Made by a program: the position numbers and the translations under genes
Source of the DNA: JANQKX01 sp039028695
GTDB lineage: Bacteria > Pseudomonadota > Alphaproteobacteria > Kiloniellales > Kiloniellaceae
Assembly (NCBI GenBank): GCA_039028695.1
Contig: JBCCHN010000039.1
Span: 1-40,095 of the forward strand
DNA length: 40,095 nucleotides
Direction: 5' to 3'
Notes under the pieces: model-generated
Seen by the model: the letters and a program-made list of their open reading frames with translations, nothing else
Told to the model about the DNA's origin: nothing
Database searches by the model: none
Shown here: positions 31,385-38,716 of the stretch, piece after piece
Position numbering within the stretch: the first letter of the stretch is position 1
Layout: each line of letters starts with the position of its first letter

Positions 31385-33073
31385 ATGCGAAGGCAACGCA
31401 ACGTGTTGTGGATCATGTGCGATCAGCTCAGGTTTGATTACCTGAGCTGTGCCGGGCATCCCACCTTGCAGACGCCCCACATTGACTGGATCGCCAGAGA
31501 AGGCGTGCGTTTTTCCGCTGCCTTTGCCCAGTCCACGATCTGCGGCGCCTCGCGCATGTCCGCCTATACGGGCCGCTACCTGCGCAGCCACGGAGCCACG
31601 GGCAACGAGATTCCCTTGCGTATCGGCGAGCTCACCTTGGGCGATCACCTGCGCGAACTCGGCGGTGAAGCGATCTTGGTGGGCAAGACTCACATGCGTG
31701 CCGACGAGGCGGGCTTGGCCCGCCTGGGCGTGGATCCCGACGGGCCCACCGGCGTCCGCCTCGGCGAGGCCGGCTTTTACCCCTATGAACGTCATGACGG
31801 CCTGCATCCGGACGGACCATACGATCCGGCGCCGTCTTACGGCGACTATCTCAGTGCCCAAGGCTTGGACGCCGATAACCCTTGGGAGGCCTATGCCAAT
31901 TCCGCCGAGCGGGAAGACGGGTCGATCGTCAGCGGCTGGTTTATGGAAAATGCAGGGCTCGCCGCGCGGGTGCCCGAGGAGATGTCGGAGACCGCCTGGA
32001 CCACCCGCCGCGCCATGGATTTCATTGATAGCCGGTCGGACGGAGATAAGCCTTGGTGCCTCCACCTCTCCTACATAAAGCCCCATTGGCCCTACCTCGC
32101 GCCCGCGCCCTATCACGCGCTTTACGGCGCCGATGATGTGGTGCCCGCGGTGCGCGCCGCGGCCGAGCGGGAGGACCCCCATCCCCTCTATGCCGCTTTT
32201 CTTCAGGAGCGTTACTCCCAAGTCTTTTGTCGCGACGAGGTGCGGGCACGGGTTATTCCCGCCTATATGGGGCTGATCAAGCAAATCGACGATCACCTGG
32301 GCCGCTTGTTCGACTTTCTGCGCCGCCGGGATCTCTTAGACGACACCTTGATCATCTTTACCGCCGATCACGGGGACTATCTGGGCGACCACTGGCTGGG
32401 CGAGAAGTACTTGTTTCACGATGCCTCGGTGCGCCTACCCATGTTGGTGCGGGACCCGCGGCCGCAAGCCGACGCCACCCGTGGTCAGACCTTGGAAGAC
32501 TTGGTGGAGATGATCGATCTGGCCCCTACCGTCCTGGACTTCATGGCCGGCCCGAAAGCCGCGGAAGACCGGCGCCACATTTTGCAGGGTCGCTCCCTTG
32601 TGCCGGTAATGGCCGGAGAAAGGCCAGGCGATTGGCGTCAAGTCGCATTCTCGGAATATGACTTCACCTATGACGCAGCCCGTCAACGTCTCGGCACGCC
32701 GGTGGAAGATAGCTGCGCCACCATGGTTTTCGACGGGCGCTGGAAGTATATCCATGTGCCTGAGCATCCGCCCTTACTCTACGATTTGTGGAACGATCCC
32801 AGCGAGCTTGTTGATCGCGGACGCCTTGGTGGTCATCAAGCGGTGATCGCCGGGCTCAAGGAGCAGATGTTCGAGTGGTGCCGCAAGCAAAGCCAGCGAA
32901 TTACCATCAGCCGAAACGAGATCATCGCCGGCGACGCCGCAACAATGGCTTATGATCCGGTCATCGATCACAACATCTATATCGGCTACTGGGATCAGCA
33001 GGATCTAGCGGAAGAAAAAGCAAGCCGCGACCACCATCGAACGGTGAGCGATCAAGCGGCGAAACGTCAATGA
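31385..33073 (+). CDS. Sulfatase/phosphonate monoester hydrolase-like enzyme of the alkaline phosphatase superfamily
   Basis: This is 562 residues from ATG 31385; ATG 31358 adds nine residues. NVLWIMCDQLRFDYLSC carries the first metal-binding Asp. The nucleophile segment reads STICGASRMS, with Cys53-Gly-Ala-Ser-Arg57, where formylglycine enzymes usually have Cys-x-Pro-x-Arg. LHLSYIKPHWPYLAPAPYHA closely resembles phosphonate monoester hydrolases (from memory, FFLHLGYYRPHPPFVASAPY). TADHGDYLGDHWLGEKYLFH supplies the Asp-His metal pair and general acid. Cys-x-Ala-x-Arg is still accepted by some maturases. The substrate may be a sulfate ester, phosphonate monoester or phosphodiester. It lies 36 nt behind the stress-protein gene in the operon preceded by copy C. 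Confidence 0.92.
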   Translation: MRRQRNVLWIMCDQLRFDYLSCAGHPTLQTPHIDWIAREGVRFSAAFAQSTICGASRMSAYTGRYLRSHGATGNEIPLRIGELTLGDHLRELGGEAILVGKTHMRADEAGLARLGVDPDGPTGVRLGEAGFYPYERHDGLHPDGPYDPAPSYGDYLSAQGLDADNPWEAYANSAEREDGSIVSGWFMENAGLAARVPEEMSETAWTTRRAMDFIDSRSDGDKPWCLHLSYIKPHWPYLAPAPYHALYGADDVVPAVRAAAEREDPHPLYAAFLQERYSQVFCRDEVRARVIPAYMGLIKQIDDHLGRLFDFLRRRDLLDDTLIIFTADHGDYLGDHWLGEKYLFHDASVRLPMLVRDPRPQADATRGQTLEDLVEMIDLAPTVLDFMAGPKAAEDRRHILQGRSLVPVMAGERPGDWRQVAFSEYDFTYDAARQRLGTPVEDSCATMVFDGRWKYIHVPEHPPLLYDLWNDPSELVDRGRLGGHQAVIAGLKEQMFEWCRKQSQRITISRNEIIAGDAATMAYDPVIDHNIYIGYWDQQDLAEEKASRDHHRTVSDQAAKRQ

Positions 33074-33150
33074 GGAAGGGACACCGTAGCGCTACCGGCT
33101 CCGGGTCTCTAAGAGAAGGTTAGAAAAACAAGCAAGAGGGAGTGCAAAAC

Positions 33151-34125
33151 ATGACATATCTCGGGAAAACATTTTTTACAGCAGCGACCGTTTCGGTGAC
33201 CATGGGGGCGGCCCTCGTGTCCACGGCAGTCGCTCCGGTCCTGGCGGCTGACTACCCCAGCAAGCCGGTGGAGTTCATCGTTCCCTGGCCACCCGGTGAC
33301 GCCGAGGACATTCTGACCCGCTTGATCGCGGAAGAGCTGCAGGCCGAGACCGGCACTCCGGCGGCGGTGATTAATAAGCCTGGCGGCGGCGGTGGGCCCT
33401 TCCCCGGCGCAGTGGTCGTCAAGGATGCTGAGCCGGACGGCTATACGGTCGGATCCTTTGTGATCGGAGTGCCCATCGTGGGCGATCTCTACGGCATCGA
33501 GGGGATCTCCCTGGAGACTTTCGAGCCCATCGGGATTTTCCTGACCTATCCCTTCGTCTATGCCGCGGCGGCTGATGCGCCCTTTAGCAATCTGGACGAG
33601 CTGGCGGCCCACGCGAAGGAAAACGACGTAGTGCTCGGCCACTTCGGCCATGGCATCACGCCCACCAATATTGCTTTTGCCGTGGCCGAGAACAAGGGCT
33701 TCGAATTCGCCGGTGACTCCGCTTTTGATGCCCTGGACTGTAACACCCTGGCCAGCGGGGACGCGGACCTCATCACCACCACCATTCCCCAGATCCTGCC
33801 CTGCGTGAACGATCTGAAAATTGTGGGGACGGTGACCGAGGAGCGTATTCCCATGCTCCCCGACGTGCAGACCATCGGTGAGCAAATTCCGGAATTGAAA
33901 TTGGCCCTATGGAACGGTCTCTTCGTGCCCGCCGGCACGCCCCAGGAAGCCAAGGACGTGGTTGCCGCCGCCGCGCAGAAAGCCCTGCAGAGCAAAGCGG
34001 CCACCGATTATGGGGAGCAGACAGGCACCTTGATCTATTGGCAAGGGGCGGATGAAGCCGCCGAGCGCATCAAGCGTGACCACGCCACCACCAAGTCCAT
34101 CCTGGAGACGCTCGGCGAGCTCTAG
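33151..34125 (+). CDS. tctC: Tripartite tricarboxylate transporter substrate-binding protein TctC
   Basis: This 324-residue periplasmic receptor has a signal peptide (TFFTAATVSVTMGAALVSTA, with cleavage after VLAA near residue 33). The mature part begins DYPSKPVEFIVPWPPGDAED, the TctC/Bug start, then AAVINKPGGGGGPFPGAVVV and PDGYTVGSF. Two clefted lobes bind carboxylates. An insertion of paired cysteines (ALDCNTLASG and QILPCVND) may form a disulfide. ATG 33151 has GAGGGAG upstream; GTG 33142 is too close to it. It is 77 nt behind the hydrolase gene, and its membrane partners tctA/tctB lie 25 kb away. It ends at a strong terminator. Confidence 0.94.
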   Translation: MTYLGKTFFTAATVSVTMGAALVSTAVAPVLAADYPSKPVEFIVPWPPGDAEDILTRLIAEELQAETGTPAAVINKPGGGGGPFPGAVVVKDAEPDGYTVGSFVIGVPIVGDLYGIEGISLETFEPIGIFLTYPFVYAAAADAPFSNLDELAAHAKENDVVLGHFGHGITPTNIAFAVAENKGFEFAGDSAFDALDCNTLASGDADLITTTIPQILPCVNDLKIVGTVTEERIPMLPDVQTIGEQIPELKLALWNGLFVPAGTPQEAKDVVAAAAQKALQSKAATDYGEQTGTLIYWQGADEAAERIKRDHATTKSILETLGEL

Positions 34126-34148
34126 GCACACCCTGCCGATTAACCAAA

Positions 34149-34178
34149 GGGCGCCGCCTCACCGCGGCGCCCATTTTT
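34149..34178 (+). terminator. Rho-independent terminator after tctC
   Basis: A 9-bp perfect stem GGGCGCCGC (34149-34157) with GCGGCGCCC (34164-34172), a 6-nt loop, followed by ATTTTT. It lies 23 nt past the tctC stop and closes the operon. Confidence 0.92.
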
Positions 34179-34602
34179 ATGTGGGTTCGGCCTGCAGTTT
34201 TTGATTTGTCTCTGGTTGATTTTACGGTCCATTTAAGACGCAATCCATTGGACGGCGAGTTGCACCGTCATACGAGTAGACGATCGAATTCCATTGTTTA
34301 AGAGCGACCCTCGGCCGCACTAACTCTGCGCCGCAGCGCGTCCGTGAGAGCTTGGTGACGAAATTTTATCAATAGTGGTGTAAAGAGTCTTGCTTCGTCT
34401 CCGACTCGAAAAACCAGAGCGGGTAAAGATAATTATATTCGAAAATGCTCGATGGATCCTCATTAGGCATTCTCGATCACGTCTTAGGATAGGCGAGGGA
34501 TTTTTTTCCGGCATTAAGCTAAAGGAGGTAATCCAGAAATAAAAATTATATCAATAAAAATAATGGATTACAGATATTCCCATGGCGACTCTCCGAAAAT
34601 CG
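34179..34602. other. AT-rich 424-nt region with an orphan 16S-complement at 34521-34536
   Basis: No convincing gene. AAAGGAGGTAATCCAG at 34521-34536 equals the complement of the 16S rRNA 3' end except for A in place of G at its tenth base. No start codon follows at ribosome-site distance. The nearest downstream ATG (34563) opens a 23-codon frame that ends at 34634, just before the next gene. GTAATCCA (34528-34535) can pair with TGGATTAC (34564-34571), which would fold the site away. The flanks between are almost pure A/T. Confidence 0.5.
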
Positions 34603-34641
34603 TTGACAAAATGAAAACGTATGTATACATTTGAATTCAAA
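34603..34641 (+). promoter_or_regulatory. Promoter and twin-palindrome operator of the PspA/flotillin operon
   Basis: A perfect -35 TTGACA (34603-34608) is followed after 17 nt by TACATT (34626-34631) as -10. Two perfect palindromes, ATGTATACAT (34621-34630) and TTTGAATTCAAA (34630-34641), cover the -10 and the likely start of transcription. Their centres are exactly 10 bp apart, one turn of the helix. The ribosome site AAGGAG begins at 34641. A strong core promoter masked by paired operators suggests repression, perhaps by the ribbon-helix-helix-like product of the first gene. Confidence 0.7.
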
Positions 34642-34655
34642 AGGAGATGATTGTC

Positions 34656-35201
34656 ATGGCAAAAAGCATCCCGCTTAGCGTGAGAATTAGTGACAAGGAC
34701 GCTGAGTTTCTGGCAAGCTTCGACGCGGAGGGGGCACACACGCCTAGTGAGAAGCTGAGGGCCATTTTGGCCACGGCCCGCCGTCGTCACGAGGTGGGCC
34801 GGGATTTTGATAGTTGCTCTACGGTTGTCGAGGATCTGTTGCGGCCCTCTCTGCACCGGGTCCGTAACGCACAACGGGAAGTGGGCCTTCGCTCGGATTT
34901 TGTCTTCAAGATCTTCGATCGCATGCCCGAGATGATGGCCGAATTGATGGCTGCTGCGTCGGATACCGCAAAGGATGAAAAGGCCTTACGGGCCTTTGAG
35001 GGGTCTCTTGCAGAGCAGTTGTTTGCGCTGATGGAGGAGGTTTTGGATATGGGGCTGACGTCGCGCAGCCGGACCTATGATCCGGAGCTGATCAAGCAGC
35101 GTCTGCCCCCGATCTTGGAGGTCTTGAACCTCATCAAACTGTCCCAGCAACCCCAACAACCCCAACAACCCCAACAATCGGGGAAAGGAGAAGCGCTATG
35201 A
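34656..35201 (+). CDS. Ribbon-helix-helix-like protein heading the PspA/flotillin operon
   Basis: This 181-residue protein is of no named family that I recognise with certainty. The N-terminus (MAKSIPLSVRISDKDAEFLA, then TPSEKLRAILATARRR) has the beta-strand-helix-helix pattern of ribbon-helix-helix DNA-binding proteins. The middle is helical. The C-terminus is QQPQQPQQPQQSG, encoded by four tandem 9-nt repeats. ATG 34656 is preferred over 34647, which touches the ribosome site. The stop overlaps the PspA start (ATGA). The gene may encode an autoregulator acting on the palindromes upstream, or a PspA-binding partner. Confidence 0.8.
   Translation: MAKSIPLSVRISDKDAEFLASFDAEGAHTPSEKLRAILATARRRHEVGRDFDSCSTVVEDLLRPSLHRVRNAQREVGLRSDFVFKIFDRMPEMMAELMAAASDTAKDEKALRAFEGSLAEQLFALMEEVLDMGLTSRSRTYDPELIKQRLPPILEVLNLIKLSQQPQQPQQPQQSGKGEAL
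35144..35179 (+). repeat. Four tandem 9-nt repeats encoding a Gln-Gln-Pro tail
   Basis: The unit CCAACAACC occurs four times in a row: CCAGCAACC, two exact copies and CCAACAATC. Unit length is a multiple of three, so copy-number change would alter tail length without frameshift. Confidence 0.9.
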
Positions 35202-35881
35202 GCGAGTTTTTGATGTCGCGGGTGATGCGCCTGGTCTCGGGCAGCGTCAACTCCATCGTGGATGCGGTGGAAAATGCCGCGCCGGAAACGGTTATGAAGG
35301 AAGCCATCCGCGAAGTGGACGGCGCCATTGATCAGGTGCGGGACGAAATGGGCAAGGTGGTTGCCAACAAACATCTCGCCAACACCCGCCTGATGGACGC
35401 CAGCAAAAAGCACGAGGAACTGTCGGACAAGATCCAGTTGGCCGTGGCCGAGGGCCGCGACGACCTGGCCGAAGCGGCGATTTCTCGCCAGCTCGACCTG
35501 GAAGCTCAGATTCCCCTCTTGGAAAGCGCCATTAAGGACGCTTCTTCCGAGGAGGCGGAGCTGGAAGGCTATATTTCCGCCCTGCAGGCCCGCAAACGGG
35601 AAATGGAGGAGGAGTTGGCCGCCTTTCTTTCCAGCCGGGACAATGGATCCGGCGACGGATCTGGTGCGTCCGGTGGCGGCGTAGGTTCTGCAGAGCGCAA
35701 ATCGGACAAGGCTCAGAATGCCTTCGACCGGGTCATGAAGTCCAACTCCGGCTTGCCCGGCCTATCGGCCAACGATCGCCAGTCGGCGGCCAAGCTGGCC
35801 GAGCTCGAACAGTTGTCCCGGGACAATAGGGTCCGCGAACGCCTGGCAGCTTTGAAGGCGGCCCGCGGCGGCGGTAAATGA
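35198..35881 (+). CDS. pspA: PspA/IM30-family membrane-stress protein
   Basis: This 227-residue, almost wholly helical coiled-coil protein has the PspA/IM30 pattern: RVMRLVSGSVNSIVDAVENA, EAIREVDGAIDQVRDEMGKV, and long heptad-rich stretches with DLAEAAISRQLDLEAQIPLL. A Gly/Ser-rich stretch (DNGSGDGSGASGGGVGSAER) interrupts helices four and five. PspA-like proteins polymerise on damaged inner membranes and preserve the proton-motive force. The ATG overlaps the preceding stop, and the stop overlaps the following start, so translation of the three genes is coupled. No PspF, PspB or PspC is present, so regulation is not the enterobacterial kind. Confidence 0.92.
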   Translation: MSEFLMSRVMRLVSGSVNSIVDAVENAAPETVMKEAIREVDGAIDQVRDEMGKVVANKHLANTRLMDASKKHEELSDKIQLAVAEGRDDLAEAAISRQLDLEAQIPLLESAIKDASSEEAELEGYISALQARKREMEEELAAFLSSRDNGSGDGSGASGGGVGSAERKSDKAQNAFDRVMKSNSGLPGLSANDRQSAAKLAELEQLSRDNRVRERLAALKAARGGGK

Positions 35882-36657
35882 TCGAGCTCTTTCTAAACCC
35901 GGACTCTCTGCCCTTCGCAGTGGCGCTCGGCGTCATGCTGCTGATCGCCCTGATGGAGGGCGTGGGTCTCCTCTTTGGGATCGCCTTCTCGGGGATCGTC
36001 GATGCGCTGCTGCCCGATTTCGATGTACCCGATTTCGACATTCCTGATGTGGACATCGATCTCGATATGGATGCGGATGTGGAGCTGGAAATGCCCTCAG
36101 CGGGCGGTGCTGGCCTGCATGGCCCGGACCTGGACGGCACGGAAATCGCCACCCCCGGCCCTTTCACCCAGTTTCTCGGCTGGCTGACCTTCGGACGGGT
36201 ACCGGCCTTGGTTCTGCTGGTGGCCTTTCTGACCGGCTTTGGTCTGTCGGGGCTTGCGGTGCAATCCGTTGCCGGTGGGCTGGCTGGGTTTTACCTGCCC
36301 GCCTGGCTGGCCGTCATTCCTGCTCTGTTGGTTGCCTTTCCGGTGACACGGTGGCTGGGCCTAGGGCTGGCGAAAATCATGCCTAAGGAAGAGACCGAAG
36401 CGGTCTCGCGAACCAGCTTCATCGGCAAGATCGCCACCATCACCTTGGGCGAGGCCAAGCAGGGCCTGCCCGCCGAAGCCAAACTCAAGGACCATTACGG
36501 CCAGGCCCACTACATCCGGGTCGAGCCGGACGACCCCGCCACCACCTTTCCCACCGGATCGGAAGTCCTGGTGGTGCGCCAAAGCGGTTCTATTTTTCGC
36601 GTGATTGAAAACACGCACGCTGTCCTTTCGAAAGACCCATCCGGGTCGGTCGAGTAA
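35878..36657 (+). CDS. YqiJ/NfeD-like membrane protein with OB-fold domain, flotillin partner
   Basis: This 259-residue protein has an N-terminal membrane helix (LPFAVALGVMLLIALMEGVG) and a periplasmic or loop segment extremely rich in Asp (about 41-70, repeated D-F-D-V/I-P-D units). Further membrane segments follow (VPALVLLVAFLTGFGLSGLA; YLPAWLAVIPALLVAFPVTR), and a C-terminal beta-rich OB-fold domain (TSFIGKIATITLGEAKQGLP ... GSEVLVVRQSGSIFRVIEN). YqiJ/NfeD-type proteins pair with flotillins, as the following gene confirms. The Asp-rich block is unusual and could bind calcium or magnesium. The start overlaps the pspA stop. Confidence 0.88.
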   Translation: MIELFLNPDSLPFAVALGVMLLIALMEGVGLLFGIAFSGIVDALLPDFDVPDFDIPDVDIDLDMDADVELEMPSAGGAGLHGPDLDGTEIATPGPFTQFLGWLTFGRVPALVLLVAFLTGFGLSGLAVQSVAGGLAGFYLPAWLAVIPALLVAFPVTRWLGLGLAKIMPKEETEAVSRTSFIGKIATITLGEAKQGLPAEAKLKDHYGQAHYIRVEPDDPATTFPTGSEVLVVRQSGSIFRVIENTHAVLSKDPSGSVE

Positions 36658-36687
36658 GAGGAAATTTTTCAGGAGGGAGATTTTCAA

Positions 36688-38487
36688 ATGAATATGTTCA
36701 GCCTTATCACCATCGGCACCTATGCCATTATTTTGCTCGTGGGTCTTTTGACCATCGGGGTGATTTTTTCCCGGCTCTACCGGCGCGCATCAAAAGAGAT
36801 TTCCTTTGTGCGAACGGGTTTCGGTGGCCAAAAGGTCATCATGAACGGCGGCGCCCTGGTCTTCCCTGTGCTGCACGAGATTATTCCCGTCAACATGAAC
36901 ACCCTGCGCCTTGAGGTGAAGCGCGCCAACGAGCAGGCCCTGATCACCAAGGACCGTATGCGCGTCGATGTGCAGGCCGAGTTTTACGTGCGGGTCCAGC
37001 CGACCACCGAAGCCATCGGCAACGCGGCCCAAACCCTGGGTCAGCGCACCATGAAGCCGGAACTGCTGAAAGAGCTGGTGGAAGGTAAGTTCGTCGACGC
37101 CCTGCGTGCCGTCGCGGCCGAGATGGCCATGGAGGAACTACACGAGCAGCGAGTCTCCTTCGTGCAAAAAGTGCAGGCGGCCGTGTCCGAGGACATCTTA
37201 AAGAACGGCTTGGAGTTGGAGTCCGTGTCCCTGACCGGCCTGGACCAGACCAACAAGGACTATTTCAATCCGGATAACGCCTTCGATGCCGAGGGTCTCA
37301 CCAAGCTGACCCAGGAGATCGAGGAGCGGCGCAAAAAGCGTAACGATATCGAGCAGGAAACCGAAGTCCTGATCAAACGCAAGAATCTGGAAGCCAAGCA
37401 GGAGAGCCTGCAGATCGAGCGGGACAAGGAATATGCACAGCTGGAACAGCAGCGGGAGGTCCAGGTGCGCCAGGCCGCCCAGGCGGCTACCATCGCCCAG
37501 GAGCAGGCCCTGCGCGAGCGGGAGGCGGAAGAGGCCAAGATCACCGCCCAGCAGTCCGTGCGCGAGGCCAGCATTGCCGCCGACGAGATCGTGGCCCAGC
37601 GTCAGATCACCATGGATCAACAGCTGCGCGAGAAAGAGATTGCTAAGGAACAGGCGGTCGAAGCCGCGGCCGTGGAAAAATCCAAACAGATCGAGCTGGC
37701 CGATCAGGGCCGCTCCATCGCTGTCGCCGAGAAATCCCGGGAGAAATCCGTGGCCGAGGCCGCGGCTGACGAGGCCCGCGCCGTGGCCGCTCGGGCTGCC
37801 GAGCTGGTGGTCACCGCCCGCGAGACCGAGCGGGCCGATCGGGATAAGGAGATCGAGCTGATCGAGGCCCGCAAGGCCGCCGAGATGCAGGCGATCTCCG
37901 TGACCGTCGCGGCCGAGGCTGAAAAACTCGCGGCCCTCGACCATGCCGAGGCGGTTCAGACCACGGCCGATGCGGACGCCCAAAAGGTGCGCATCGCAGC
38001 CCAGGGTGAGGCGGAGGCCGATAAAATGCGGGCCGAGGCCCAGCGCGCCATCTACGAAGTAGAGGCCGAGGGTCAGCGCAACGTCAACGAGGCGGCCAAT
38101 CTCCTCTCGCCCGAGCAGATCGCTATGCAGGTGCGCCTGCGTTTGATCGAGGCCCTGCCCGGCATCATCGCCGAGAGCGTGAAGCCCATCGAGAACATCG
38201 ACGGCATCAAGATCTTCCAGGTGGATGGCCTGGGTGTCGCGGGCAGCGGTGCCGGCGACGGGGCCAACGGCGCACAAGCCGCAGCTGGCGGTGGAGGCGG
38301 CAACCTTACCGACCAGATCGTTAACTCGGCCCTGAAATACCGGGGACAGGCGCCCTTGCTGGACGCCATGCTCAAGGAAATCGGCCTGGAAGGCGGCAAC
38401 ATCAACGGTCTCACTGAGACCCTTTCAAGCACGGCCAAACCCAACGGCGCTGCCAAAGCCAATGGCGAGGCCGTGGAGAAAAACTAA
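36688..38487 (+). CDS. Flotillin-family protein, YqiK-like
   Basis: This 599-residue protein has an N-terminal membrane hairpin (ITIGTYAIILLVGLLTIGVI), then the SPFH/band 7 domain (FVRTGFGGQKVIMNGGALVF, MRVDVQAEFYVRVQPTTEAI, VEGKFVDALRAVAAEMAMEE). A very long Ala/Glu coiled coil follows at about 220-480 (flotillin repeats), and the C-terminus is Gly/Ala-rich (AGSGAGDGANGAQAAAGGGG). Flotillins scaffold membrane microdomains and affect fluidity. It is last of the four-gene operon, 30 nt behind the YqiJ-like gene with AGGAGG in front. The whole unit looks like an envelope-stress module. Confidence 0.95.
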   Translation: MNMFSLITIGTYAIILLVGLLTIGVIFSRLYRRASKEISFVRTGFGGQKVIMNGGALVFPVLHEIIPVNMNTLRLEVKRANEQALITKDRMRVDVQAEFYVRVQPTTEAIGNAAQTLGQRTMKPELLKELVEGKFVDALRAVAAEMAMEELHEQRVSFVQKVQAAVSEDILKNGLELESVSLTGLDQTNKDYFNPDNAFDAEGLTKLTQEIEERRKKRNDIEQETEVLIKRKNLEAKQESLQIERDKEYAQLEQQREVQVRQAAQAATIAQEQALREREAEEAKITAQQSVREASIAADEIVAQRQITMDQQLREKEIAKEQAVEAAAVEKSKQIELADQGRSIAVAEKSREKSVAEAAADEARAVAARAAELVVTARETERADRDKEIELIEARKAAEMQAISVTVAAEAEKLAALDHAEAVQTTADADAQKVRIAAQGEAEADKMRAEAQRAIYEVEAEGQRNVNEAANLLSPEQIAMQVRLRLIEALPGIIAESVKPIENIDGIKIFQVDGLGVAGSGAGDGANGAQAAAGGGGGNLTDQIVNSALKYRGQAPLLDAMLKEIGLEGGNINGLTETLSSTAKPNGAAKANGEAVEKN

Positions 38488-38512
38488 TCGGACTCGCTAA
38501 GTCTGATCCTTG

Positions 38513-38543
38513 ACCGGCCCCCAAAGCGGGGCCGGTTTTTTTT
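38513..38543 (+). terminator. Rho-independent terminator of the PspA/flotillin operon
   Basis: A 9-bp stem ACCGGCCCC (38513-38521) with GGGGCCGGT (38528-38536), a 6-nt loop and eight T residues. It lies 25 nt beyond the flotillin stop. The rest of the 229-nt gap to 38716 shows nothing further. Confidence 0.94.
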
Positions 38544-38716
38544 GGTAGTGGTTTATAATCATTCTGAAAAAAGGCTAGGTGGCTTAGGCCGTGTCGTCCT
38601 GCAGGTTCATTATAGGCGTCATACTGGAGACAGTCTGCCCGGTAGTTAACCTCTGACATCAGCGGGTAGATCGCAGCAAAAGAAAAATCTGAAACCGGGT
38701 CTTAATAGGTGCGCCT

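Noticed and set aside
31127..32296. 389-codon minus frame opposite the stress protein and hydrolase genes
   Set aside because: Spans the boundary of two well supported plus-strand genes and shows no domain.
34521..34536. Remnant of a 16S rRNA gene on the minus strand
   Set aside because: Only the last 16 bases resemble the rRNA; the sequence before them is AT-rich and unlike the conserved 3' domain.
37198..38277. 359-codon minus frame opposite the flotillin gene
   Set aside because: Composition is the complement of the Ala/Glu coiled coil (Leu/Gly/His-rich); no family pattern.
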